From NCBI GenBank assembly GCA_018669795.1, contig JABHSQ010000016.1, positions 1 to 64,000 on the forward strand: a DNA stretch of 64,000 bases, in the 5' to 3' direction. Made by a program: the position numbers and the translations under genes. The notes below the pieces were generated by a model, which had not been told where the DNA came from, ran no database searches, and was given only the letters and a program-made list of their open reading frames with translations. The stretch comes from Flavobacteriaceae bacterium. Lineage in GTDB: Bacteria; Bacteroidota; Bacteroidia; Flavobacteriales; Flavobacteriaceae. This document shows, in pieces, positions 54,153-63,126 of the stretch (positions are counted from its first letter, which is position 1; each line of letters opens with the position of its first letter).

Positions 54153-55886
54153 TTAGTAACCTACAGCGGTATCATCACCTCTGCGATCAGCACCACCTTC
54201 TAGTTTTCCATTGGGTAATATTCTAATGCCATCAACTTTTCCAAGAATAATTGAGTTGTTTTCTATAACCTGATAACCTTTTATTTTTAAATAATTTAAA
54301 GAATCTTTAGGAAAAGAATTGGGTTCAAATCTAATAATATCTGGAAACCATTGATGATGAAACCTTGGAGCATCAACTGCTTGTTGCATGTCCATATCAA
54401 ATTCATAAACATTTAAAATGGTTTGTAGTACTGAAGTTATAATAGTTGCTCCACCAGGAGTACCTAATGTCATCCAAAAAGCTCCATCTTTCTCTACAAG
54501 GGTTGGAGTCATAGAGCTCAGCATTCTTTTTTGAGGGTCAATAGCATTCGCTTTTCCCCCAATTAATCCATACATATTTGGTTCTCCTGGTTTTGAACTA
54601 AAATCATCCATTTCATTATTAAAGAAAAACCCTAATTTATTGGAATAAAGCTTAGAGCCAAAGGCAGCATTTAATGTTGTGGTTACCGCTATTGCATTCC
54701 CAAACTTATCTACAATTGAATAATGTGTTGTTTCATCACTCTCATATCCAGGAATGATACCATAACTCAAGCTATCTGAAGAAGTCGCTTTATCAAAAGA
54801 AAAATTATCCATGCGACCTTTTAAGTATTCATCACTTATCAATTCATCCATAGGTATATCAATAAAATCAGGATCTCCTAAATAAAAACTTCTATCGGCA
54901 TAAGCTCTACGTTCAGCTTCTGTTAAAATTTGGATTGTTTTGGTGCTATTATGACCATAAGACTTTATTGGGTAAGGTTCAATAAACTTTAATATTTGAG
55001 CCAAACAAATACCACCGCTTGATGGTGGAGACATGGAAATAATTCTTAAATCTTTATAGCTAAAAACAATAGGCGCTCTCCATTCTGCCTCATATGCATT
55101 TAAATCCTCCATGCTTATAATTCCATTTTTAGATTGTAAAAAATCTACGATAGCTTTTCCGGTTTCTCCTTGATAGAATTCAGCCCTGCCATTTTCTGAA
55201 ATTCTTTTTAAGGTATTTGCTAAAGCTATATTTTTTATAGTGTCTCCAGTTTTGTATTCTTTGGTGTATAATGATTCACTATTATTTGTTTTAAGAAAAG
55301 ACGCTTTAAAATAAGTAATTCTCTTTGCTTGTTGTTCAGTAAGGAAATAGCCATTGGTAGCTAATGCTATAACGGGTGCTATAATTTGTTCAATGGGTAA
55401 AGAACCTAGTTTTTTGTGAACAGCAAAAATACCAGCAATGGTACCAGGAACTCCTACTGCTAGGGCACCTACTTTACTTTTATTGGATATAAAATCACCG
55501 TCTTCATCCAAATACATATTTCTAGAAGCATGAATTGGAGCTTTTTCTCTATAATCAAGTGCTCCGATTTCTCCCTCTATTGTTCTGTATATCATAAATC
55601 CTCCACCAGCAATATTCCCAGCTACTGGAAAGGATACTGCTAAGGCAAGCTCGGTTGCAACCATAGCATCAAAAGCATTCCCTCCATTTTTAAGTATTTG
55701 GATTCCAATTTTTGAAGCTTCTTCTTTAGCAGAAACGACCATTGCACTATCTACAATAACGCTTTCTTTTACAATTTCTTTTTTAACACTTGCTAAAATT
55801 AAGTTTTGTTCAACTGCTACTTTTTTATTTTCTTGTTTGCAAGAAAAGATAAGTATGGCTAGTAATAGGATAATTATTTTTTTCAT
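54153..55886 (-). CDS. ggt: Gamma-glutamyltransferase, lipoprotein
   Basis: 577 residues. A lipoprotein signal ends at IFSC (Cys16), so it is membrane-anchored outside the cytoplasm. It is an Ntn hydrolase made as a proenzyme that cleaves itself before the nucleophilic Thr in DETTHYSIVDKFGNAIAVTTT. Other marks: AGGGFMIYR and GALAVGVPGTIAG early, SPPSSGGICLAQ, and TPTLVEKDGAFWMTLGTPGG in the small subunit. It cleaves or transfers the gamma-glutamyl group of glutathione and related peptides. Single gene. Confidence 0.95.
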   Translation of the reverse strand: MKKIIILLLAILIFSCKQENKKVAVEQNLILASVKKEIVKESVIVDSAMVVSAKEEASKIGIQILKNGGNAFDAMVATELALAVSFPVAGNIAGGGFMIYRTIEGEIGALDYREKAPIHASRNMYLDEDGDFISNKSKVGALAVGVPGTIAGIFAVHKKLGSLPIEQIIAPVIALATNGYFLTEQQAKRITYFKASFLKTNNSESLYTKEYKTGDTIKNIALANTLKRISENGRAEFYQGETGKAIVDFLQSKNGIISMEDLNAYEAEWRAPIVFSYKDLRIISMSPPSSGGICLAQILKFIEPYPIKSYGHNSTKTIQILTEAERRAYADRSFYLGDPDFIDIPMDELISDEYLKGRMDNFSFDKATSSDSLSYGIIPGYESDETTHYSIVDKFGNAIAVTTTLNAAFGSKLYSNKLGFFFNNEMDDFSSKPGEPNMYGLIGGKANAIDPQKRMLSSMTPTLVEKDGAFWMTLGTPGGATIITSVLQTILNVYEFDMDMQQAVDAPRFHHQWFPDIIRFEPNSFPKDSLNYLKIKGYQVIENNSIILGKVDGIRILPNGKLEGGADRRGDDTAVGY

Positions 55887-55926
55887 AAATTTTCCAATTC
55901 TATTATTTTATGATTAGAAAAAACTC

Positions 55927-56475
55927 TTAATTCTTCAAAAAAGAGGTGAATTCATTTTCAAATTCTTCGTAATATTCTTCTAATTCTATCACTGCAAAAT
56001 TCATGTTAGAGGTATTGTTGGTTCGTCTATTCATTTTTACTAATATCTTGCTAATTCCTTCAACTGTCGCATAACTAAGAAGCCAATTATCTGAAATCAT
56101 ATAGGACATCATTCTTTTAATTCTTGGAGTTAAGATATTAAAACTATTGCGCAATAATTCATAAAATTTTTCAATGTATTCTTCTAAGGGTTGCTCGTGA
56201 TAATTATTCCAGTTTTTTGCCAGAAAGTGATCGTATAAAATATCAACAATTACTCCGCTATAATGACCATAGTTTTTGTGGAGTTTTTTAGTGCTTAGTC
56301 TAACAGTAGGGTGGAAGTCTGTAAAACTATCAATTTCTCTATGTAAAAGGATTCCTTTTTGAATTTCTTTTGGAAATTCAGTATATGTTTTACCTTTGAT
56401 ATCATCTGCAATAAAATTACCAATTGTAATTCCTTTATTATCCCTGGAAAGGTAAATATGAGAAAGATAATTCAT
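55927..56475 (-). CDS. Acyl-carrier-protein phosphodiesterase (AcpH-like, DUF479)
   Basis: 182 residues. The protein starts MNYLSHIYLS and has the DUF479/AcpH motifs NFIADDIKG, LLHREIDSFTDFHP and DILYDHFLAKNW, whose His and Asp residues make up an HD-like metal site. AcpH removes 4'-phosphopantetheine from holo-ACP in E. coli. The function in flavobacteria has not been shown, so the gene symbol is left open. It lies 40 bp upstream of ggt on the same strand. Confidence 0.88.
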   Translation of the reverse strand: MNYLSHIYLSRDNKGITIGNFIADDIKGKTYTEFPKEIQKGILLHREIDSFTDFHPTVRLSTKKLHKNYGHYSGVIVDILYDHFLAKNWNNYHEQPLEEYIEKFYELLRNSFNILTPRIKRMMSYMISDNWLLSYATVEGISKILVKMNRRTNNTSNMNFAVIELEEYYEEFENEFTSFLKN

Positions 56476-57209
56476 TTAGAGTTTCTTATTGTTAATGCTA
56501 ATCTACGTTAGTTTATTATATCAAAATATAAAATACTTTGTAAGGATATATTATAATTACTATTTGAAATATTTTCTAAAATATAAATACACCAATAATA
56601 CTGATAAATGATAATTGGGCTTCGACTTAGTGGCCTTTTGTGTATTATAATGTAAATATATATAATATAGAATGAAGTTTTGTTAGAAAAGCATGGAAGT
56701 ATTCAATGGCAGTAATGTTTAAGAAGAAAAAAGTAAGTATAAAAGTATGTAAATAAGGTTCTCACATTTTATAACCACTACGCCGAAGGTGCTATATATA
56801 AAGAAAAGAGCATAACTAACTAAAGCTACACTCTTTTTCATAACAACAATTCAAATAATCAAACAACATAAGATTCAGCTGACCGATGAACCTTATAAGC
56901 AACAAGATACATTACATAAAGTGATTGTACTCCTAATTAATTCATAAAATAATCCTAATTAATTCACAAATATTGTTTTTAAAGATTCTTAAATTTTTGG
57001 TAATGCTTACAAAAGAGTCATAATTTCATTTACTTACTTGTTTCAATTTTGTGTAATTATCTACTGAAAACATTTTAATTTATAAATAATATTGTATTAA
57101 AAACCACCTATTATGTATGTGAAGATAAAGTTTGTGATCTCCAATTTTATTATGTTAATGAAGCGTTACTAAGAATTTATACGAGTAAAATTGACACTAG
57201 GTAATACTA
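56476..57209. other. 734-bp stretch without a convincing gene
   Basis: Very AT-rich. Short frames are present (e.g. plus strand reads FYNHYAEGAIYKEKS near 56773 and LTDEPYKQQDTLHKVIVLLINS near 56880), but none exceeds about 25 codons with a start. A weak AAAGAG/CTCTTT hairpin lies at about 56813-56842, and an 18-bp direct repeat at 56931-56970. It may hold decayed gene remains or regulatory sequence. The RND operon's last gene stops at its right edge. Confidence 0.55.
56931..56970. repeat. Direct repeat, two 18-bp copies 22 bp apart
   Basis: TCCTAATTAATTCATAAA at 56931-56948 and TCCTAATTAATTCACAAA at 56953-56970, one mismatch. Each contains the palindrome AATTAATT. The spacing of 22 bp is about two helical turns, as for tandem protein sites. 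Confidence 0.8.
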
Positions 57210-58592
57210 TTATTCACCCACCAAACTATTTAATTTAGCCACTGCTATTTGATAGTTTAATTCTGCAGCTAGTTTATCCGCTTTTGCGCCTGACATATCT
57301 GCTCTCGCTTTAAACATCATTGATGATAATGCTTCTCCAGCTTCAACAGCATTTATGGTAAGTATAAGCTCTTCCTCTCGTGCCTCGTAAGCTTTTAGTG
57401 CTGTTAATATTAAAGATTCGGCATAACTAATATTTTTATAGGCCTGTTGTATTTCACCTTGTAATGTAAGTATTTTGTATTCTAGGTTATCCAAAGCTTC
57501 ATTATAGATAGCATTTCTTTGTTTTACAACAGAAGCACGCTCACCAAAATCAATTAAAGTCCATTGGAAATTCAATCCCGTAAGTAAATATTGGTTCGCA
57601 TACAAGGGTATCCCATAATTATAATAATATTGGGCAAAAAAGGATAACTCTGGAATGAATGCTTTCTTGGCAGCTGTGATTCCCAACTCCGATTTATCAA
57701 GATCTGCAAGCGCAATATTTAGCCCATAATTTTTTTCAGAACCTTGTACATAATATTCTTGTATTTCTCTAACAGGTTCAAAGTCTAGAATGGGTAATTC
57801 CAAATCTGGTAGATAAGAATATTGAGCGCCTATTAACTGGTTAAAGGAGGAGATGTATTGGTCTTTTAGGTTCTTTTCATATAATAGATCCTGTGCTGCT
57901 TCAAAAACCTCTGCTTTAGCAGACGTAACATACATGTATAATAACTCACCTGCTTCATAAGCATTGGTAGCATCTTTATATTCAGATTTTTTATATTCAA
58001 CTTCTTGTAGCGCTTCATTAACTTTTGCATCTTGAATCAGGATTCCATAAAACAATTCTTTTACTCCAAGTCTTATTTTTGATTTTACACCATCATACTG
58101 TAATTTACTTATTTCAACATCTAACTCTGCAACTTTCCTACCTGTATTAATTGATGTTAGCTGAGTTATAGGTTGATAAATAGCAGCATTTGATTTTACT
58201 GCAAAATTATTACCCCCCAAAATAGTAACTTTTCGTGAAGGAAGCGGGTAGTTATTGATTAACCAATCATCAGCAGCCTCATTAATAAACCCATCATTCA
58301 AAAGCTGATTATATAGACCATTTAAATCACCTTTATTAATATATAAGTTTGGGTCACTATTGTACGCGCCAACACTTTGTATTTCAATTCTGGGAAAATA
58401 ATTACTTTTCATTTCACTGAGCTTTCCCTCACTACCTAGGATGCGTTGTTGAGATATTTTTATTAGTTTATTTTCATTAAGAGCCATTTCCAATGCCTCA
58501 TCCAGCGTTAATTTACCCATTACTTGGGAAGTTAGGTTTGCAGAAAAACTAAAAAAGATAATTAGTAAATATATTTTCAAAATCCGATTCAT
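57210..58592 (-). CDS. TolC-family outer-membrane efflux protein
   Basis: The start is the ATG at 58592 (460 aa), 10 bp after the RND stop; an upstream TTG that would overlap it is less likely. A signal peptide (MNRILKIYLLIIFFSFSANLTSQ) is followed by the two OEP repeats, with long helical stretches about 60-230 and 260-460 forming the periplasmic tunnel and a barrel. The segment VMGKLTLDEALEMALNENKL is typical of the mature N-terminus. It is the third gene of the efflux operon and makes the outer channel for the pump. Confidence 0.9.
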   Translation of the reverse strand: MNRILKIYLLIIFFSFSANLTSQVMGKLTLDEALEMALNENKLIKISQQRILGSEGKLSEMKSNYFPRIEIQSVGAYNSDPNLYINKGDLNGLYNQLLNDGFINEAADDWLINNYPLPSRKVTILGGNNFAVKSNAAIYQPITQLTSINTGRKVAELDVEISKLQYDGVKSKIRLGVKELFYGILIQDAKVNEALQEVEYKKSEYKDATNAYEAGELLYMYVTSAKAEVFEAAQDLLYEKNLKDQYISSFNQLIGAQYSYLPDLELPILDFEPVREIQEYYVQGSEKNYGLNIALADLDKSELGITAAKKAFIPELSFFAQYYYNYGIPLYANQYLLTGLNFQWTLIDFGERASVVKQRNAIYNEALDNLEYKILTLQGEIQQAYKNISYAESLILTALKAYEAREEELILTINAVEAGEALSSMMFKARADMSGAKADKLAAELNYQIAVAKLNSLVGE

Positions 58593-58602
58593 AAAGAGCG
58601 TC

Positions 58603-61600
58603 TTATTTATTTTCAATACTTTTTGATGATTTTATAAACCATGCGTAAAATACTGGTAAAACCATAAAATTAATGACCATTGAGAATACTATTCCAAATG
58701 CAAAAACACTAGCTAGTGGAGCCCACATTGGATCTTTCATTACTATCATTGGAACTACTCCTATGGCTGCAGCCATTGTAGTTAAAAATATTGGTCTCAA
58801 TCTTCTTTTGGCAGATTCAGTCGCAGCATCATTTCTAGATAAACCTTCTGTTTCAAAAAGTTCATCACTATATTCTACCATTATAACTCCATTTCGTATA
58901 ACAATTCCGCACAATGCAATCAGACCTACAAAAGCAGTAAAACTAAATACGTTGCCTGTGATTATCAGGCCGAGCATTGACCCAAATAATGTTAGAGGTA
59001 TTGAAATCATTATTATCAATGGTCGCTTGATATCTTTAAAAACAAATAGTAAAATAATAAAAATAATCACTATGCTTATTATCAATGCCATTACCATTTC
59101 TCCAAAGGTTTTGTTCTTACTTTCAACGACACCACCATACTCCATTTGGTAACCAGGCTTTAAATGAATAGTATCTATGGCTGGTTCTATTGCAGCTTGA
59201 ATATCGGAAGATAAATATCCGTTTTTAAATTTAGTTCCAACTGTTAAAGTAGGGATTCCATTTCTCCTTGTCAACATACCAAATTGCCATTTTGGAGCTA
59301 TTTCTGCCATTGTTCTTAAGGTATTATATTGACCTGTAATTGGCGAACCCAGGTATGTATTCTTAATATCATTATAGTTTTCTCTGGACTTTTTATCAAA
59401 CATAAATGTTATTGGTATGGGATCGTCTCCCTCCCAAAAAGTTGAAAGAGGTGCACCATAGAAGCCTGATGCGAGCAGATCTGCAATAATTTCTGTAGTA
59501 TAGCCTGTTTGATTAGAAATTATTTCATTAACGTTGACATCAATAAAAAAGTTGTTCTTAAAATCTTCTACAACAAGTCTAGTTCCTTCCGTATTTCTCA
59601 TCACTTTCTTTACGCTTTCCCCAATTCTTTTGATTTCATTGTGATTATCTCCAGAAATTCTAACTTCAACGGCAGATATAACAGGGACTCCCTGAGAAAA
59701 TTCCATCACATCTACTTGAGCATTGGGAAGAAGATTCTGTAGGTCATCTCGATATTTAGCTGATAATGATACGGTATGTTCTGTATTTTCAGTATTTACG
59801 AGTATCATTCCATAACTTTCTTGCGGAAAAACAGGAGAAAAACTATAATAAACTCTTGGTGCGGACGTACCTACAAAACTTGAAAATGATGTTATTGACG
59901 AATCTTTCTTTAGAATTTCTTCAATTATTTTAACATCTCTATTTGTAATCTCAAGTTTTGTATCCATAGGTTCAATAACCTGAATAACAAACTGACTTCT
60001 CTGTGCATTTGGAAAGAAACTTTGCTTAGGAAACTTCATTAAAAAGACACCTAGAATCATTACAGCAAGACCAATGAAAAGAGTTATTTTTTTAAACTTC
60101 ATTGAGAAATTTATCAGCTTATCAAAGTACTTTTGTATAAAATTAAGCAAGGAGAACTTCTTTTTTTTGTTTTCTTCTTCCTTTTCACTTTTTTTAAGTC
60201 CCTTTTTAATAAAAAGAAAAGCTAGAAATGGTGTAAGGAAAAATGCTACAATCAAAGAACATGCAGTTGCTATTGCAATGGTAATTGGAAGTGATTTTAT
60301 AAATTCCCCTGTATCTCCAGTTAAAAGAAAAATTAAAGGTAAAAATGCTGCTATAATAGTTAGAGCAGAAGAAATCATGGGCATGGAAAACTCAGAAGCT
60401 GCTTTCCATGCAGCATCAAACCTTTTCATTCCTGCATCTAGTTTTGATATATAATTATCAATTACTACAACAGCGTCATCAACTACCATTCCTAAAACAA
60501 CAATCAATGCTGCTAATGATACCTGCTGTAATTCAAATCCAAAAAGATTTAAAAATGAAAACGTCATACCAACTGAAATGGGTATTGCAAAAGACGCAAT
60601 CATAGCTACTCTAAATGGTAATAATAACATTATCACCATGATTACTGCAATTACAGCTATTATAAATTCTCTTAAAAAATCATTAACTGCTTCTTTTACA
60701 GTTTCAGGCTGATTATTAATTATGGTAATATTTAAATCAGAAGGAAGTAATTTTTTAGATTCTGTTATTGCTTTATCTACTTCTTTACCATAATCAACAA
60801 TATTATATCCACTTTCCGCCTGTAAAGATAGTAGCATCGTATTGCTTTCTTTACCGTTTACTCTTATATATTTAGTTGGATCTTGGCGTTTTCTTTCTAC
60901 ATCAGCAATATCCTTTATGCGTATTATTGATCCTTCTATCGTTTCTCCAACCTGTTGATTTTTAATCTGATCAATTTCTTTAAAAAGACCTGTTGTATGT
61001 AGATTTATTTTAGAATAATCAGACTCGATATATCCAGCATATTTTATTGTATTTTGGCTTTTAAGTATATTTATTATATCGTTTATCTGAATATTATATT
61101 GTGCTAGTTTTGCAGAACTGGTGGTTACCTGAATTTCATCAGACCAATATCCAAGCTTATCTATTTTTGAAGTAGCTGGGATACGGCGAATTGAATTTTC
61201 TATAATCCCGATGTATTCCTGGATTTCACTGTAGGAACTTTTTTCTGATTCAACTCCAATTAGCATGGCCACCGTGTCACCAAAATCAGAATTAACAAAT
61301 GGTCCTACTACTCCATCTGGTAAATTAGTGTTTGCTAACTGATATAAGCCCTGTCCCAAACGTTCCCAAAAAAGATCTGGAGTCTTTACCCAATCATGAA
61401 GAGTTACAGTTAAAACTACTTTGTTGTCATAAGAGTTTGAATAGGTCTTTTCTTTTTTTACTTCTGCGTATGAAAAAAGTTTATCTTCAATTTGCTTAGT
61501 TACCTGCTCTTCAATTTGTACTGCTTTTGCTCCAGGATAATAGCATACTATCAATGCTTGCCTAACTGTAATTTCTGGAGAATCACGGCGAGACATCGTG

Positions 61601-61689
61601 CTTAACGAATAAATTCCAGCAATGAAAATAATTAGGATCGATATTAATGATATCTGATGATGTTTAAGTGATGACTTTATAATATTCAT
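58603..61689 (-). CDS. RND efflux transporter, AcrB/MexB-like (HAE1)
   Basis: 1028 residues with 12 membrane helices in the usual 1+5 and 1+5 arrangement around two large periplasmic domains. The helix-4 proton relay is visible in VVLGMVVDDAVVVIDNYISKLD (Asp pair), and GIVIRNGVIMVEYSDELFE is the counterpart in the second half. It begins MNIIKSSLKHHQISLISILI. It pumps unknown substrates, drugs, detergents or metabolites, out of the periplasm, driven by the proton gradient. The gene lies between the adaptor (22 bp upstream) and the TolC-like channel. Confidence 0.94.
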   Translation of the reverse strand: MNIIKSSLKHHQISLISILIIFIAGIYSLSTMSRRDSPEITVRQALIVCYYPGAKAVQIEEQVTKQIEDKLFSYAEVKKEKTYSNSYDNKVVLTVTLHDWVKTPDLFWERLGQGLYQLANTNLPDGVVGPFVNSDFGDTVAMLIGVESEKSSYSEIQEYIGIIENSIRRIPATSKIDKLGYWSDEIQVTTSSAKLAQYNIQINDIINILKSQNTIKYAGYIESDYSKINLHTTGLFKEIDQIKNQQVGETIEGSIIRIKDIADVERKRQDPTKYIRVNGKESNTMLLSLQAESGYNIVDYGKEVDKAITESKKLLPSDLNITIINNQPETVKEAVNDFLREFIIAVIAVIMVIMLLLPFRVAMIASFAIPISVGMTFSFLNLFGFELQQVSLAALIVVLGMVVDDAVVVIDNYISKLDAGMKRFDAAWKAASEFSMPMISSALTIIAAFLPLIFLLTGDTGEFIKSLPITIAIATACSLIVAFFLTPFLAFLFIKKGLKKSEKEEENKKKKFSLLNFIQKYFDKLINFSMKFKKITLFIGLAVMILGVFLMKFPKQSFFPNAQRSQFVIQVIEPMDTKLEITNRDVKIIEEILKKDSSITSFSSFVGTSAPRVYYSFSPVFPQESYGMILVNTENTEHTVSLSAKYRDDLQNLLPNAQVDVMEFSQGVPVISAVEVRISGDNHNEIKRIGESVKKVMRNTEGTRLVVEDFKNNFFIDVNVNEIISNQTGYTTEIIADLLASGFYGAPLSTFWEGDDPIPITFMFDKKSRENYNDIKNTYLGSPITGQYNTLRTMAEIAPKWQFGMLTRRNGIPTLTVGTKFKNGYLSSDIQAAIEPAIDTIHLKPGYQMEYGGVVESKNKTFGEMVMALIISIVIIFIILLFVFKDIKRPLIIMISIPLTLFGSMLGLIITGNVFSFTAFVGLIALCGIVIRNGVIMVEYSDELFETEGLSRNDAATESAKRRLRPIFLTTMAAAIGVVPMIVMKDPMWAPLASVFAFGIVFSMVINFMVLPVFYAWFIKSSKSIENK

Positions 61690-61711
61690 AGGATTTAAGT
61701 CTCAGTTAATA

Positions 61712-62743
61712 TTAATTAATAATTTTAACTTTAGCTCCTCTGTATAATTTGGTTTGTCCTTCTATTACAATTAAATCACCAGAATCTAATCCTTTTAGAA
61801 TTTTGACATTGCTGTCTATTGCAATTCCACAACTGACTCGTTGTTTAGCTATTAAAGTATCATTTTCTACAGTAAATACGTACTTATGTCCATTTGCGTC
61901 GGTAACTACAGCCTCGGCTGGAATTGATATGATACCTTCCGACTCTCTAAGTTCAATGTTCATAAATGCAATCATACCGGGTTTCAAAAGATTGTCAACA
62001 TTAGTAACTTTTGCTTTTACAGGAAATGATCTAGAAGCTTTTTCTGCAACAGCTTCTATTTGTTCAATCGTCCCAAAATAGTATTTATTTAATGCAGGGG
62101 CATAGAGTTCAACAATCATATTTTCGGAAAATAAATTTATTTCTTGTTCAGGTACACTTGCTTCGGCATAAACTGTATCTGTATATACGATTTCAAATAA
62201 TGGCATACCTTGCGAAATTACCTCTCCTGGCTGAATTCCTTGAGATACGACATAGCCCGAATGCGCTGCATATAATTTTGTGTCATTTAGCTGACTCTTC
62301 TTGAAGTTATAGTTTGCCTCAGCCTCCTCTGCAGCTGCTGTTACCTTATCATAATCTGACGGAGTTAAGCTACCTTTTTCATACATGCTTTTGAGCCTTA
62401 CATATTCTTTCGCTGCATCATCAAATTGGGCTAGTGCGGCATCTAAAGCAAACTGATAATCTGTTGGATCAAGAGATGCGATTATCTTACCTTGTTCTAT
62501 ATAATCTCCATTTTGAGCAGATACACTTTGAATTTTCCCAGAAACCATAAAACCTTGCTTTATGGATTTATATGGTAGTATATTACCACTATATTCTATT
62601 TCCTTATTTGTGGATACTGATTCTGCAGTAAGAACCCTTACATTAATAGAGGTATCTTTTTTGGTGTTTTTATGTTCTTTACAAGAAGATAAAGCTCCCG
62701 AAACTAATAAGATAGATACAGTTAATGTCAGTAAGTTTTTCAT
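61712..62743 (-). CDS. RND periplasmic adaptor (membrane fusion protein), lipoprotein
   Basis: 343 residues. A lipoprotein signal ends at LSSC (Cys20). The HlyD/AcrA fold is recognised from the lipoyl segments IEQGKIIASLDPTDYQFAL and YVVSQGIQPGEVISQGMPLF around a helical hairpin (about 85-150), then a beta barrel and membrane-proximal domain ending GQTKLYRGAKVKIIN. It links pump and channel. First gene of a three-gene operon (adaptor, RND, TolC). No regulator gene lies adjacent; its control region holds small palindromes (see 62744-63126). Confidence 0.92.
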   Translation of the reverse strand: MKNLLTLTVSILLVSGALSSCKEHKNTKKDTSINVRVLTAESVSTNKEIEYSGNILPYKSIKQGFMVSGKIQSVSAQNGDYIEQGKIIASLDPTDYQFALDAALAQFDDAAKEYVRLKSMYEKGSLTPSDYDKVTAAAEEAEANYNFKKSQLNDTKLYAAHSGYVVSQGIQPGEVISQGMPLFEIVYTDTVYAEASVPEQEINLFSENMIVELYAPALNKYYFGTIEQIEAVAEKASRSFPVKAKVTNVDNLLKPGMIAFMNIELRESEGIISIPAEAVVTDANGHKYVFTVENDTLIAKQRVSCGIAIDSNVKILKGLDSGDLIVIEGQTKLYRGAKVKIIN

Positions 62744-63126
62744 GATTATATTTACAATTTAATAATTCGAAATATAACATAAAATAACATATTTAAAAAT
62801 AATTATTTCTAATAATTCATATAAAAAATTTAGCTCTACTATGGAGTTGTGGTTAACAACCATGAATATGTTTTAGTTAAAAATCAATTGTTATTTATTT
62901 CTCATCATTATAATATTTTATAAACTTTACGTTATTCCATAGAGCTTAAAATTTTATCCTTACTTAATCCAGTTAGAATGTTCATTTTCTTCAATAACTG
63001 AAGTTATGATTTTAACTAATCATGATTATTTTATTCTTACCTCAATAAGTTCATCTACATAAATTAGAAAATGCTTATTAAGTTTTTATAATTTTAAAAG
63101 TATCTTTGAAGAAAATTTAAAGAAAA
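62744..63126. other. Divergent regulatory region between the RND operon and glmM
   Basis: 383 bp with no gene. It contains a GTTGT-GGTTA-ACAAC palindrome (62846-62860). A spaced imperfect inverted repeat is also present: TTTAGCTCTACTATGGA at 62829-62845 and its partner TCCATAGAGCTTAAA at 62936-62950. These lie 80-210 bp upstream of the adaptor start and could be a regulator's sites or the ends of a lost small element. The glmM promoter element is near the right end. Confidence 0.45.
63101..63108 (+). promoter_or_regulatory. TAnnTTTG (-7) promoter element of glmM
   Basis: TATCTTTG, 18 bp before the ATG at 63127. Same octamer as before cvfB and uvrA; no ideal TTG at -33. Confidence 0.4.

Noticed and set aside
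56813-56842. AAAGAG/CTCTTT hairpin in the gene-free stretch as a terminator
   Set aside because: Short AT-rich stem with a long loop and no gene ending nearby on the plus strand.
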